This document shows, piece by piece, positions 6,622-14,655 of a stretch of 18,264 bases of DNA. A program made the position numbers and the translations under genes. The stretch's first letter is position 1; each line of letters starts with the position of its first letter. The DNA comes from Parvibaculum sp. Lineage in GTDB: Bacteria; Pseudomonadota; Alphaproteobacteria; Parvibaculales; Parvibaculaceae. The DNA lies in NCBI GenBank assembly GCA_020062605.1, contig JAGUWA010000072.1, positions 1 through 18,264 of the forward strand, given 5' to 3'. The notes beneath the pieces were generated by a model. It was given only the letters and a program-made list of their open reading frames with translations. It made no database searches and was not told where the DNA came from.

Positions 6622-8037
6622 ATGACGGGGCGAAATCGCGCGGGCAGGTTCGATGTGAAATGGGGATTTCTTGCTCTTGTGGCGGCGGGCATCCTGCTGC
6701 TGCCTGGATGCGTTGCCCCGGCGAAAGATTCCCGATACGACCCGCCGAGCCTGCAGCTGGAGACGCCTCTGGACAATGGCGAGTCCATCATGGACGAACT
6801 CCAGCCCGGGCCTGTGGGCGAGGTGGCGCCCCGGAGCTACAGCATGGAGGAGCTCGTCGCCGAGATCGAGGAGATGCAGCGGCGCTGCCAGCGCGGCGAC
6901 GAATACAGCGATGACTACCGCGAGCGCTATCGCCGGCTGCGCGCCGAGCTGCAGGAGGGTGCCAACAAGGAAGCCAAGGCGCTCGGCGATGCCGGCAAGG
7001 ATCCTTACGAGGACCCGCGCGTCAAATATATGCACGAAGCGCTTATCCGCCTGCCAGCCAATCCCGACTGTCACAAGAAGGTCGTTGGCTACCAGCCCGA
7101 ATATGGCGTTTCTGTCGAAGGCGGCATCGGCGGCATGAGGGTCGGACTGCCGGGCTATCGATTCCTCGGTACGGAACTCGGCGGCATTCCGAACCTCAGC
7201 AACGGCTATCATTTCGAAGACGACGAAACGGCGAGCGTCCAGAAGCTCGGCGGCGGGTTCGACCTCGAGCGCGCCATGCTGGGGGCGGCGAGGATGCGGG
7301 TCCAGTTCGGTTACACGCGGACAAGTCTCGAAGCGGACCGCAACACCGGCGCTTTCGACCCGATGGGCGCCTCGCTTCTCATACCCGGGACCGGCGACGG
7401 ACCCTCCGGCGCAGGTTTCTCACTGCCGACCGCGGGCGGCCTCAACGTCGTGACCTCATCGTCCTACCGGCTCGAGTACGACAGCGACGACTTCTACGCG
7501 AAGTTCATGGGCGAATACTGGTGCGACGAGGACTTCGACGATGAAGATCCCGGCCTCGGCACCTTCCCCTATTTCGGCTTGCGCTATACGAGCAGCGATT
7601 TCCGCCAGCGCTTCGGCGGGTCCATCCCCGGATTTGCCCGCGACTTCGAATACAATACGGATGTGGATACAAAGTCCTGGGGGCCGATCGCGGGCGTCCA
7701 GGTCGTGAAGCCGGTGGCCGGGTCGCCGGTCATGCTGCGCGCCGGCGTAACGGCCTCTGTCGAGTTCAACGATGCGAGCGGCTCGGACAGTCTCGACTTC
7801 ACCGGCTTCGGGCGCCAGACCATGCGATTGTCGAACGACGACACGACGCTCAGCTACACGGTGAATGCCGGTGTGACCGTCGGGGCAACGTCGCCCATCC
7901 AGTTCGACGTCGACGCGTTTGCAGGGTCGATCGGCAACACACCGGTCGTGACGCGCAACGGTGTGGGACCCTCGCGGCTCGAGATGGAGCGAAGCGACTA
8001 TGTGGGAGCGGCTCTCCGGACGACCTTCCGCTTCTAG
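6622..8037 (+). CDS. Lipoprotein with N-terminal helical segment and C-terminal outer-membrane beta-barrel-like domain
   Basis: The start at ATG 6622, with GGAGGGG just upstream, gives 471 residues. Residues 14-30 are a lipoprotein signal: a hydrophobic run ending LLPGC, with Cys30 as lipidation site; the Pro at -2 is atypical. After a Pro-rich linker, residues 73-145 are helical and charged (MEELVAEIEEMQRRCQ, DYRERYRRLRAELQEG). From about 155 to the end come alternating polar/apolar strands with aromatic girdles (YGVSVEGGIGG, RVQFGYTRTSLEAD, YFGLRYTSSDFRQRFGG, QFDVDAFAGSIG). The protein ends AALRTTFRF, with the terminal Phe typical of BAM-inserted barrels. I cannot assign it to a named family. 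A lipid anchor plus a barrel in one chain is rare, so either the barrel or the lipobox could be misjudged. The stop is 6 bp from the broken acyl-CoA dehydrogenase stop. Confidence 0.75.
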   Translation: MTGRNRAGRFDVKWGFLALVAAGILLLPGCVAPAKDSRYDPPSLQLETPLDNGESIMDELQPGPVGEVAPRSYSMEELVAEIEEMQRRCQRGDEYSDDYRERYRRLRAELQEGANKEAKALGDAGKDPYEDPRVKYMHEALIRLPANPDCHKKVVGYQPEYGVSVEGGIGGMRVGLPGYRFLGTELGGIPNLSNGYHFEDDETASVQKLGGGFDLERAMLGAARMRVQFGYTRTSLEADRNTGAFDPMGASLLIPGTGDGPSGAGFSLPTAGGLNVVTSSSYRLEYDSDDFYAKFMGEYWCDEDFDDEDPGLGTFPYFGLRYTSSDFRQRFGGSIPGFARDFEYNTDVDTKSWGPIAGVQVVKPVAGSPVMLRAGVTASVEFNDASGSDSLDFTGFGRQTMRLSNDDTTLSYTVNAGVTVGATSPIQFDVDAFAGSIGNTPVVTRNGVGPSRLEMERSDYVGAALRTTFRF

Positions 8038-8043
8038 CGGCGG

Positions 8044-9078
8044 TCAGAGCCCGAGCACCGCCTTCGACATGATGTTGCGCTGGATCTCGTTCGTGCCCGC
8101 ATGGATCGAGCCCGCGCGGTCGTTGAGATATTTCGGCGTCACGGCCCATGAATAGTCCGGGCCGACCGGCGTCCCGTTCGGCGAGACGGAAGGCGCGTCC
8201 GGCACCGGTCCGCCAGGTGCCGTCGCGTGCGGCTGGAACGGCAACGCGTAGTGCGCCACGGCTCCGAGCGCAAGTTCCGTCAGGCGCTGGCTCAGTTCGG
8301 TGCCGCGCGTCTTCAGAAGCGAACTTTCCGCGCCCGGCGCGTCGCCATGGCTCAGCGCCGACATGATGCGGTGCTCGGTATATTCGAGCGCGGTGATTTC
8401 GGCGGCGGCTTCGGCGAGCTTGCGCGCGAAACTCTCGTCGCCGATCAGGCGCCCGCTGCCGTCGCCGCTTCTCGCGCCGCCATGCGGCGAATGCGGTCGA
8501 GCCGCGTGTGCAGTCCCGGTGCATAGGCGTGTCCGCCGCGTTCGAACTGCATGAGATATTTTGCGACCGTCCAGCCTTCGCCGACCTTGCCGACGACGTT
8601 CTTCTTCGGCACGCGCACATCGGTGAAGAAAATCTGGTTCTGGATGTGCTCGCGGGAGAGCATGACGAGCGGCTCCACCTTCACGCCGGGCGTGTCCATG
8701 TCGATCAGGACGAAGGTGATGCCGCGCTGGGGAATGTCTTCCTTCGAGGTCCGCACGAGATTGAAGATGCGGTTCGCGTAGTTGGCATGCGTCGTCCAGA
8801 TCTTCTGGCCGTTGCAGACGAAATCGTCGCCGTCTTCTCGCGCGCTCATCTGCAGGCTTGCAAGGCCGGAGCCCGAGCCCGGCTCCGAATATCCCTGACA
8901 CCAGAAATCCTCGCCGGAGAGGATGCACGGCAGATAATACGCCTTCTGTTCGGGCGTGCCATAGCCGATCAACACCGGGCCGCACATGCCGAGCCCCATC
9001 GGCGAGAGCGGCGTCCGCCGCACCGAATGCGAGTTCCACGGTTTCCTCCCGGTATTCATTCCAATATCGTTTCGAGGA
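8044..9078 (-). pseudogene. Acyl-CoA dehydrogenase, N-terminally truncated and frameshifted
   Basis: Acyl-CoA dehydrogenase sequence is spread over two frames. Frame one (about 9020 to 8460) reads LSPMGLGMCGPVLIGYGTPE, then the FAD/substrate segment WCQGYSEPGSGSG, QKIWTTHANYANRIFNLVRT and GEGWTVAKYLMQFERG, stopping at 8445. The second frame picks up near 8465 with SGRLIGDESFARKLAEA and ends SIHAGTNEIQRNIMSKAVLGL at 8044. Joining them needs a -1 shift. A normal enzyme is about 390-400 residues; here the first 80-90 (the N-terminal helical domain) are missing. A possible remnant RYWNEYREETVELAFGAAD sits in the second frame at 9007-9069 and would need a compensating +1 shift near 9015. The usual GSDLA motif reads GSGLA, another sign of decay. 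No start codon with a ribosome site is seen. It would have oxidised an acyl-CoA to the enoyl-CoA. A sequencing error could explain the shift but not the missing N-terminus. Confidence 0.85.
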
Positions 9079-9190
9079 GCAGGCCGCTGGCTACCCTGTG
9101 CTGTCAAATGGCTCCCTTTTGGCGAGCATTTCGTTAGGTCATTCTGGATATGTCGGTGGCATAATGAGCATTCAGCCCGGAGGCCGGACC

Positions 9191-9976
9191 ATGAGCGATG
9201 ACAACGAGCGGCTTGAACTGCATCAGTTCCCCTATTCGCATTACAACGAAAAGGTCCGCTGGGCGCTCGACTTCAAGAACGTGCCGCACCGGCGCATTTC
9301 CTATCTGCCGGGGCCGCACATGACGGCGCTGCGGAAACTGGCGGGGACGTCGGCGACGCCGGTGCTGCGGGTTGGCGGCGTGGTGGTTGCGGGCTCCGCC
9401 GAGATCATCGATGTGCTGGAGGGGCAGTATCCCGAGCCGCCGCTCTATCCGGCCGATCCTGCGCAGCGCAGGGCCGCGCTCGATATTCAGGCCTATTTCG
9501 ACGAAGAGGTGGCGCCGGCCGTGCGCCGCGCGCTCTTTGCGGAGCTGTTGCGGGAGCCGGCCTATCTCTGCCGTCTTTTCGCATCGGAGAAACCGTTCCT
9601 CACACGGCTCGCCTATCGCGCGATGCAACCTGCCATCCGTCCGGTGATGCGCCACATGATGCAGATCGACAGCGAGCATCTCGGCACGGCGCGGTATACG
9701 ATCCGTACCGCCCTCGACAGGGTCGCCGCTCAAGCGGGGCCCGACGGCTATCTGGTGGGCGGCAGTTTCAGTATCGCCGACCTCTCGGCGGCGGCGCTTC
9801 TCGCACCGGCCTGCGACGTCTCCCATCCCGACATGGCACTGCCTGCGCCCCATCCGGCGCGGGTGGCGGCCTGGTTCGCGGAATGGGCGGACCATCCGGG
9901 CACCGCGTGGGTCCGGTCGATCTATGAGAAGCATCGCCCGCGCCGCGTGCTGCCCTTGCGGGCGGCCGCCGACTAA
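9191..9976 (+). CDS. Glutathione S-transferase-like protein
   Basis: The start ATG 9191 is chosen over the in-frame ATG 9164 because CGGAGG lies 7 bases before it; the result is 261 residues. Residues 8-85 are a thioredoxin-fold GST N-domain: LELHQFPYSHYNEKVRWALDF holds the active-site Ser/Tyr region, then SATPVLRVGG with the cis-Pro, then SAEIIDVLE with the Glu-Ser type glutathione contact replaced by SAEI. The remainder is an all-helical C-domain containing YLVGGSFSIADLSAAALLAP, the conserved N-capping box of GSTs. It is likely a cytoplasmic detoxification or isomerase-type GST; the class is not determined. It faces away from the broken acyl-CoA dehydrogenase across an AT-richer 110-bp gap and lies 96 bp before the MFS gene, with which it may be co-transcribed. 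Confidence 0.87.
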   Translation: MSDDNERLELHQFPYSHYNEKVRWALDFKNVPHRRISYLPGPHMTALRKLAGTSATPVLRVGGVVVAGSAEIIDVLEGQYPEPPLYPADPAQRRAALDIQAYFDEEVAPAVRRALFAELLREPAYLCRLFASEKPFLTRLAYRAMQPAIRPVMRHMMQIDSEHLGTARYTIRTALDRVAAQAGPDGYLVGGSFSIADLSAAALLAPACDVSHPDMALPAPHPARVAAWFAEWADHPGTAWVRSIYEKHRPRRVLPLRAAAD

Positions 9977-10072
9977 ATTCCGCAAGGGCCGGGCTGGAAA
10001 GCGCCGTTCGTTTCACGTAAAGGAGGGGCAGTTCCCGCAAGAGGGACCGATTCCGGGAAGGCGCCTCATTCC

Positions 10073-11422
10073 ATGCCCGCCGACGACGAAACACGCACAG
10101 CGGCAAACGCTGCGCCGGTGCAGGCTCCGCCGCCCGCACCGGAGGAGTCTCCGCGCCGGACGACGCCGCAGGAGCGCAAACGCGCCTTTCTCATTCTTTT
10201 CGTCTGTCTCCTGTCGGTCGGCATGGGGCAGACGCTCGTCTTCGCCGTCCTGCCGCCGATTGCCGCCGATCTCGGCATGAGCGAGTTCGAGACGACGATG
10301 ATCTTTTCGCTCTCCGCCGCGCTCTGGGTGCTCACCAGCACCTTCTGGGGGCGGCGCAGCGACGTCATGGGACGAAAGCCCGTCATTCTCATCGGGGTTT
10401 TCGGCTTCGCGATCTCGACCTCGCTTGTCGGCGTCGTGCTGCTCGCCGGGTACCAGCAGTGGATTTCGATCGCGCTGATGTTTCCGCTCGTCATGGGCGC
10501 GCGGGCGATCTTCGGCATTTTCGGCTCGGGCTCCATGCCCGCCTCGCAGGCCTATGTCGCCGACCGCACGACGCGGGCAGAGCGCGCGGGTTCGATTGCG
10601 CAGATCGGCGCGGCCTTCGGCCTCGGCACGGTGGTGGGGCCGGGTGTTGCCGCCGCCTTCGCGGAAATTCACATTCTGGCGCCGTTCTTCGCCGTAGGGC
10701 TTCTCGCCTTTGTCAGCGGTGTTGCAATCTGGGTGCTGCTTCCCGAGCGCACGCGGCCGAAGAAGCTTCTCAGCGAAAAGCAGGAGCAGCGCGCGGCGCT
10801 CAACTGGCGCGCGCCGAACGTCTTGCCCTGGCTCGTCATCGGCGTGGTGCTCAGTCTCAGCCAGTCGATCATGATGCAGCTCTTCGCCTTCTATCTGATG
10901 GCGGAGCTCGGCATGCAGGGTTCAGAGGCGACGCAGCTGGTCAGCGTCGGCATGATGGCGATGGCGATGGCGACGCTCGTCGCCCAGCTCGGCCTCATCC
11001 AGCGCTTCGACCTGCCGGTGCAGTTCCTGCTGCGCTGGGGGGCGATCACGATGATCGTCTCCTTCGCCATGCTGGTCTTCGGCGGCTCCTATGGCGTGCT
11101 CGTTTCGGCGCTGGCGCTGGCGGGCCTCGGCTTCGGCTTCCTGCGCTCGGGCCTTTCGGCGGGCGCCTCGCTCTCGGTTTCGCTGAAGGATCAGGGCGCG
11201 GTTGCCGGTCTCATCGGCTCCACGGCGGCGACGGGGCACATTCTCAACCCGGCCATCGGCATTCCGCTCTTTTATGTGCTGCATGCCGCGCCGTTCATGC
11301 TCGGCATCGCGCTCATGGTGCTGATCCTCGCCTTCGCGGTCTTCCATCCGGTGCTGAAGACGCTGCGCGGCGCCGATGCCAGCATGGTCGATGAAGACGA
11401 GGAAGAGATCGGGCTGCATTAA
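10073..11422 (+). CDS. MFS transporter (12 TM), probable efflux or uptake permease
   Basis: The protein is 449 residues. A Pro/Ala-rich cytoplasmic N-tail (1-33) is followed by about twelve hydrophobic segments. Motif A is present in the TM2-TM3 loop as GRRSDVMGRKPVILIG, and a motif-C-like GAAFGLGTVVGPGVAA appears in TM5, a feature of drug/H+ antiporter subgroups. A charged central loop (LLPERTRPKKLLSEKQEQRA) separates the two halves, and the C-tail is acidic (VDEDEEEIGLH). The ATG at 10073 has GGGAAGG about 10 bases upstream. The inner-membrane location is clear; direction and substrate are not. An efflux role fits the GST-like gene upstream but is inference. The stop is 16 bp from the convergent CPBP-type gene, with no terminator between. 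Confidence 0.9.
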   Translation: MPADDETRTAANAAPVQAPPPAPEESPRRTTPQERKRAFLILFVCLLSVGMGQTLVFAVLPPIAADLGMSEFETTMIFSLSAALWVLTSTFWGRRSDVMGRKPVILIGVFGFAISTSLVGVVLLAGYQQWISIALMFPLVMGARAIFGIFGSGSMPASQAYVADRTTRAERAGSIAQIGAAFGLGTVVGPGVAAAFAEIHILAPFFAVGLLAFVSGVAIWVLLPERTRPKKLLSEKQEQRAALNWRAPNVLPWLVIGVVLSLSQSIMMQLFAFYLMAELGMQGSEATQLVSVGMMAMAMATLVAQLGLIQRFDLPVQFLLRWGAITMIVSFAMLVFGGSYGVLVSALALAGLGFGFLRSGLSAGASLSVSLKDQGAVAGLIGSTAATGHILNPAIGIPLFYVLHAAPFMLGIALMVLILAFAVFHPVLKTLRGADASMVDEDEEEIGLH

Positions 11423-11438
11423 GCACCCCGCCGCCCTT

Positions 11439-12224
11439 CTACCGGCATGCGCGCGTCAGCGACGATCCCCCGAGCAGGAGAATGGCGCCCACCGCCGCCG
11501 CGACGATCCAGAAAAAATAGGCCGGGTCGTAGTGCGAGCCGTAGTTCGGGAACATGAAGAAGGCGACATTGCTCATCGCGTGGAAGAGCGCCGCGATGAA
11601 GACGCTGCGCCCGCCATTCACATAGAGCCAGACGGTGACGATCCGCAGCAGCAGCGTGACACCGCAATGCCAGGCGACCCATTCCGCGCTTCGGTCGAGC
11701 TGAAAATAGGGAATGAGGTGCCACGCCGCCCAGAAGGCGCCGATGATGAGTGCGGCCGTCAGCGCACTCCATCGTCCCTGCATGCGGTCAAAGGCGAAGC
11801 CGTCCCATCCAAGTTCCTCGCCCAGGCCCGCCGCGAAGAAGGCCACGAGGAAGACAGGGAGGACAATGAACGGCAAATGCGGTTCGGGAAGCGGCGCGCC
11901 CGCAAGCGTCATCGCAAGCCAGGCGAGGAAAAGCGTACCCGGCATGAACAGGATCGCCACCGCATACCAGCCCGCGCCTGGAATACGGCGATAGTCGAAT
12001 GAACGCTTGAGGAAATCGCGCGCGGCAGCCCGTCCGTCTTCCCGCCAGACCAGAATGAGCGCGGCTATCGCCGGCAGAAAGGCCATAAGCGCGCTCACGG
12101 GAAGGTCGATCGGGATCAGATCGGAAAGGCTGTCGGCAAGGTAGCCAAGGACCCAGAAGGGTACCGACAGGGCGAAGACCAGTCCAAAGAAGGGCAGCAG
12201 GGCGCGCGGTTGCGACATGTTCAT
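11439..12224 (-). CDS. CPBP-family intramembrane protease-like membrane protein
   Basis: The protein is 261 residues with about seven to eight hydrophobic segments. The CPBP (Abi/CaaX protease-like) motifs are seen in order: GLGEELGWDGFAFDRMQGR (134-151, Glu136-Glu137), FWAAWHL (164-170, His169) and FHAMSN (214-219, His215 and Asn219). In the EExxxR motif the Arg is replaced by Asp141, an unusual change; Glu and both His, thought to be the catalytic residues in this glutamate-protease fold, are kept. The start is ATG 12222-12224 or two codons later; the ribosome site is weak. It follows the small two-TM gene by 57 bp on the same strand. Family roles include prenyl-protein processing, bacteriocin self-immunity and membrane signalling, none of which can be chosen here. 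Confidence 0.85.
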   Translation of the reverse strand: MNMSQPRALLPFFGLVFALSVPFWVLGYLADSLSDLIPIDLPVSALMAFLPAIAALILVWREDGRAAARDFLKRSFDYRRIPGAGWYAVAILFMPGTLFLAWLAMTLAGAPLPEPHLPFIVLPVFLVAFFAAGLGEELGWDGFAFDRMQGRWSALTAALIIGAFWAAWHLIPYFQLDRSAEWVAWHCGVTLLLRIVTVWLYVNGGRSVFIAALFHAMSNVAFFMFPNYGSHYDPAYFFWIVAAAVGAILLLGGSSLTRACR

Positions 12225-12281
12225 CGGCGGGGTCCGTCTATCCGTGGCCTGACGATGATCGTAGCCGGGAACCCGGCCGGT

Positions 12282-12491
12282 TCAAAAGGAGCGGTTGCCC
12301 GTGTGGACGCCCATAAGGTTTGCCAGATGAACGAGCATGACGACCGCGATGAGGATCGACAGGAAAATGAGGGGCGTCGTCGGCAGCAGGCGCACTTTCC
12401 CGGGCTCGGCAGGGCGCCGTTCGAGCCAGATCAGAAATCCCGCCGCCGCGACGCTTGCCGCCAGCAAGGTCAGCGTGACGGCGAGCGTCAC
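12282..12491 (-). CDS. Small two-transmembrane protein, unknown function
   Basis: The chosen start is GTG at 12489-12491, which overlaps the hydrolase stop as GTGA and has AGGAG (12499-12503) 7 bases upstream. A GTG at 12515 is possible but lies inside the hydrolase with no ribosome site. The 69-residue product has one hydrophobic segment near residues 2-21 (LAVTLTLLAASVAAAGFLIW), a basic loop ERRPAEPGKVR, and a second near 38-56 (IFLSILIAVVMLVHLANL), then a short polar tail. Both termini would lie on the same side of the inner membrane. I know no family for it. Its tight coupling to the hydrolase suggests a shared role or a membrane-partner function. Confidence 0.75.
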   Translation of the reverse strand: MTLAVTLTLLAASVAAAGFLIWLERRPAEPGKVRLLPTTPLIFLSILIAVVMLVHLANLMGVHTGNRSF

Positions 12492-13495
12492 CCCAATGCT
12501 CCTTCGGCATACCACTGCGCCATGAGCGCGCCCACCGCCGCGGCGAAGGCCTGCGGCTGGTCCAGCATGATGTGGTGCTGGGCGCCGGGAATCGTGAAGG
12601 CAGGTTTTTCCGGCGCAAGGCGGCGAAGAAAGTCGAGCTTCTCCGGTTCGTAGTCCTTGCTTTCGAGGCCGAACATCGTGGCTCCCCTGCAGGCAAGGTT
12701 TGCGTAGATGTCGGCATGGTCGCTGCCCATGCGCAGACCATTGAAAATCGAATGATCGAATTTCCAGGTCCAGCCGCTCTCCTCGAACGTCCGCTTGCCG
12801 CGCGTCTCTCCGGCCTTCACCTCGCGCAGGCTCAGGGGACCGATATGGTCGAGAATGAAACCGTTGGCGCAGGGTTGCAGCGGCGCGAGGCGGAAGCGCG
12901 ATTTTGCCTCGTCGAAGCTATTGTAGATTTTCGTTGCGCGCCGCTCGGGGCCGTTCAGGAACCACTCATGCGCGTCGTCGGCGGGACGCACGGTGAAGTC
13001 GCAGAGGATGAGCCCGCCAAGCTTCTCGCCGTAATGTTTCGCGGCCATCAGGGACACGAAACCGCCGAAGGAATGGCCGACGATCACGGGCTTGGGGCCG
13101 AGCCCGGCCGCGAGCGCCACCTCGCCGATCTCGCGGGCAAAGGTGTCGCGCGAATAGTCCATGCGCCAGTCGCTGTCGCCCATGCCGCCGAGATCCATCG
13201 AGGCGACATTGAAATGCTGGGTGAGCAGCGGCGCGATGAAGGAAAACCAGTGCGCATGCGCGCCGTTGCCATGCACGAAGAGGAGACCGGGCCGGTTCGT
13301 ATCGCCGTTCCCCCAGTAGAGATAGTGGATGCTCGTGCCGTCCACCGTCAGGCGGCGGCTCTCATGGGGCGCCGCCAGCGCCTCGCGGAACCATTGCGGC
13401 CGATGGCGGATCACGTCCTCGTCGGGGATCGTCCGCACGGCCGGGTCGGTCAGGTAATTCTCTGTCGGCTTCTCATGCGCCATGTCGCACGCCAT
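12488..13495 (-). CDS. Alpha/beta hydrolase
   Basis: The start at ATG 13493-13495 (after CAGGAA) gives 335 residues; an in-frame ATG at 13573 has no ribosome site and adds unrelated sequence. LLFVHGNGAHAHWFSFIAPLL (71-91) carries the HG oxyanion segment, MDLGGMGDSD (100-109) is the typical D-x-GGxG-S turn, and GHSFGG (140-145) is the nucleophile elbow with Ser142. The acid may be Glu278 or a nearby Asp (MFGLESKDYE), and the His is 307 or 308 in GAQHHIMLDQP. The pattern is that of epoxide-hydrolase/C-C hydrolase/haloperoxidase-like serine hydrolases. No export signal is seen, so it is probably cytoplasmic. It lies 98 bp after the CHASE3 remnant and is coupled to the small membrane protein by GTGA. 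The substrate cannot be named. Confidence 0.88.
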   Translation of the reverse strand: MACDMAHEKPTENYLTDPAVRTIPDEDVIRHRPQWFREALAAPHESRRLTVDGTSIHYLYWGNGDTNRPGLLFVHGNGAHAHWFSFIAPLLTQHFNVASMDLGGMGDSDWRMDYSRDTFAREIGEVALAAGLGPKPVIVGHSFGGFVSLMAAKHYGEKLGGLILCDFTVRPADDAHEWFLNGPERRATKIYNSFDEAKSRFRLAPLQPCANGFILDHIGPLSLREVKAGETRGKRTFEESGWTWKFDHSIFNGLRMGSDHADIYANLACRGATMFGLESKDYEPEKLDFLRRLAPEKPAFTIPGAQHHIMLDQPQAFAAAVGALMAQWYAEGALG

Positions 13496-13592
13496 CGGTT
13501 CCTGCTTGGCCGGGATTTGCCGGAAACGGCAGGTTTTCTGCAGAATCGGGAGCAAAGATGACGCCTGCGCCATTTTTGCTTCGGGGCATGGT

Positions 13593-14210
13593 CTATCCCG
13601 ATTTCGATCTTCGGAAAAGAGGCGCGTTCTCGCATCGGACGATCTTCAGCCGGGGTAACAGAATATGGATCGACGTGCCGCCGTCCCGTCCCTCGAAGGC
13701 ATGCTTGATGGCGTTGGATACAAGTTCTCCCAGCACCACTGCGAGGGTGGTGGCGTCGCGGGACGACACGACCAGCGGCTCGAAATTGCCGGCTCCGGCG
13801 AGCGCGATGGTCCGGTCCAGGATTTCGATCCGCTTGCGGGCGACATCGTGGAGCGCCTTCACGTTCTGCAATTGGACCGGCCTGTCCGCGACACGCCGCT
13901 CAAGCGCGGCCAGTTTGCGTTCGATCTCGAGCCGCGCCGTGTAGTAGGGATCGAGATAAGCGGGATCGCGGGTCAGCAGAAAGCCGCGCTGCCCTGTTTC
14001 GGTATCCTGGATCAGGCTGAAGATCGTGTGGAACTCCACGCGAATGCCAATGGTATCCGCAACTGCCGCCGCATTCTCCCGGGCGCGCGCGACAAGGAGC
14101 AGCGAGGCCATGCCTGCCCCCGGGAGCATGGCGAAGGCAAGGGCCACGAGCAGCGTGTTCGCCCGGCGCATATTCGCCGTGTCGGCTTTCCGGACCTCGA
14201 AAGGACGCAT
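13593..14210 (-). pseudogene. Remnant of a CHASE3 sensor histidine kinase (CHASE3 joined to a piece of ATPase domain)
   Basis: The frame from ATG 14208-14210 (alternative 14169-14171) encodes 205 residues. A TM segment near 17-40 is followed by a CHASE3 sensory domain (about 44-138) with the hallmark QDTETGQRGFLLTRDPAYL. This runs at about residue 150 straight into LAVVLGELVSNAIKHAFEG, the N-box of the HATPase of HWE/HisKA_2-type kinases. A complete kinase would have a second TM, a His-bearing dimerisation domain and the rest of the ATPase (G boxes). All are absent, and the last 20 residues are arginine/serine-rich with no kinase character. So the gene looks like the product of an internal deletion plus 3' loss. 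It cannot phosphorylate; expression as a bare CHASE3 protein is possible. The ribosome site is weak. Confidence 0.75.
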
Positions 14211-14369
14211 CAATTCATGGGTTCCCGAAGGCAGGCCGCAGGGTTTGGCCGATTGCGTAAAATCCGCTTTTCTGGAAGCGTAACAAAGTGGGGGAGAATG
14301 CCCATAGCGGATAAGGAGAGGCGCCTTGGGGGAGGGTGGGAATCCCCCGGTTCGGAGGGCTTTTCCCGG

Positions 14370-14398
14370 TTGACAGGGGAGGGGGCGCCCCTTAGCTT
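14370..14398 (+). promoter_or_regulatory. Candidate promoter for the L36 gene
   Basis: TTGACA (14370-14375) is a perfect -35 box; 17 bases later is TAGCTT (14393-14398), a 3/6 -10. This would give a leader of about 85 bases. The spacer is almost pure G/C. The 280-bp stretch from 14211 to 14490 holds nothing else I can support. Confidence 0.45.
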
Positions 14399-14490
14399 CC
14401 GCGCCAACATTCAAGGGCGTTCCGGCATCGGGCCGGGGGCGGGGCGCATGTTTTGCGCCGATCCGCGGGAGCCCGAGCCGAGGTTGAACC

Positions 14491-14616
14491 ATGAAGATCC
14501 GTAACTCGTTGAAATCGCTGCGTGGCCGGCATCGGGATAACCGTCTCGTCCGCCGCAAGGGCCGCATCTACATCATCAACAAGACCAATCCGCGCTTCAA
14601 GGCCCGCCAGGGCTGA
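14491..14616 (+). CDS. rpmJ: Ribosomal protein L36, zinc-free 41-residue type
   Basis: The 41-residue product begins MKIRNSLKSLRGRHRD and ends KTNPRFKARQG, with RRKGRIYIINK in the middle. It is very basic and matches the alphaproteobacterial bL36 of the C-minus type: the Cys/His zinc ligands of the C-plus form are absent. L36 sits in the large ribosomal subunit near the peptidyl-transferase region. It is too short for usual gene length cut-offs and was found by reading the sequence. The ribosome site is weak (GAGG, 8 bases before ATG). The gene stands alone, with a TTGACA promoter upstream and a strong terminator 40 bp downstream, so it is a single-gene transcript, as L36 often is in this class. 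Confidence 0.95.
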   Translation: MKIRNSLKSLRGRHRDNRLVRRKGRIYIINKTNPRFKARQG

Positions 14617-14655
14617 GGATGCCGGCACCTCGTGTGCGTCAGGTTGAGAAAATTC

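Noticed and set aside
8044..9039. The single 331-codon minus frame taken as one protein.
   Set aside because: Its first 190 codons are out-of-frame nonsense for the acyl-CoA dehydrogenase; only the last 140 and possibly the first 15 are real, so the locus is described as a pseudogene.
10032..10059. TTCCCG/CGGGAA inverted repeat before the MFS gene, and an isolated AGGAGGGG at 10021 with no start codon behind it.
   Set aside because: The arms are only 6 bp with a 16-base loop, and the purine run has no usable start nearby; chance is a sufficient explanation.
10459..11394. A 311-codon plus-strand frame inside the MFS gene.
   Set aside because: It is a +1 shadow of a clear 12-TM transporter, rich in Arg and Gly, with no signature of its own.
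12572..13561. A 329-codon plus-strand frame opposite the alpha/beta hydrolase.
   Set aside because: The minus strand has GHSFGG and the other hydrolase motifs; the plus frame is a shadow.
14310..14375. A possible 15-codon leader peptide starting with TTG after AAGGAGAGG, ending at the TGA inside TTGACA.
   Set aside because: No regulatory amino-acid run or hairpin switch is seen, and it would lie upstream of the predicted start site of rpmJ.
13665..14504. A 279-codon plus-strand frame opposite the CHASE3 remnant.
   Set aside because: The minus strand carries a recognisable CHASE3 domain; the plus frame has no motif and runs into rpmJ.
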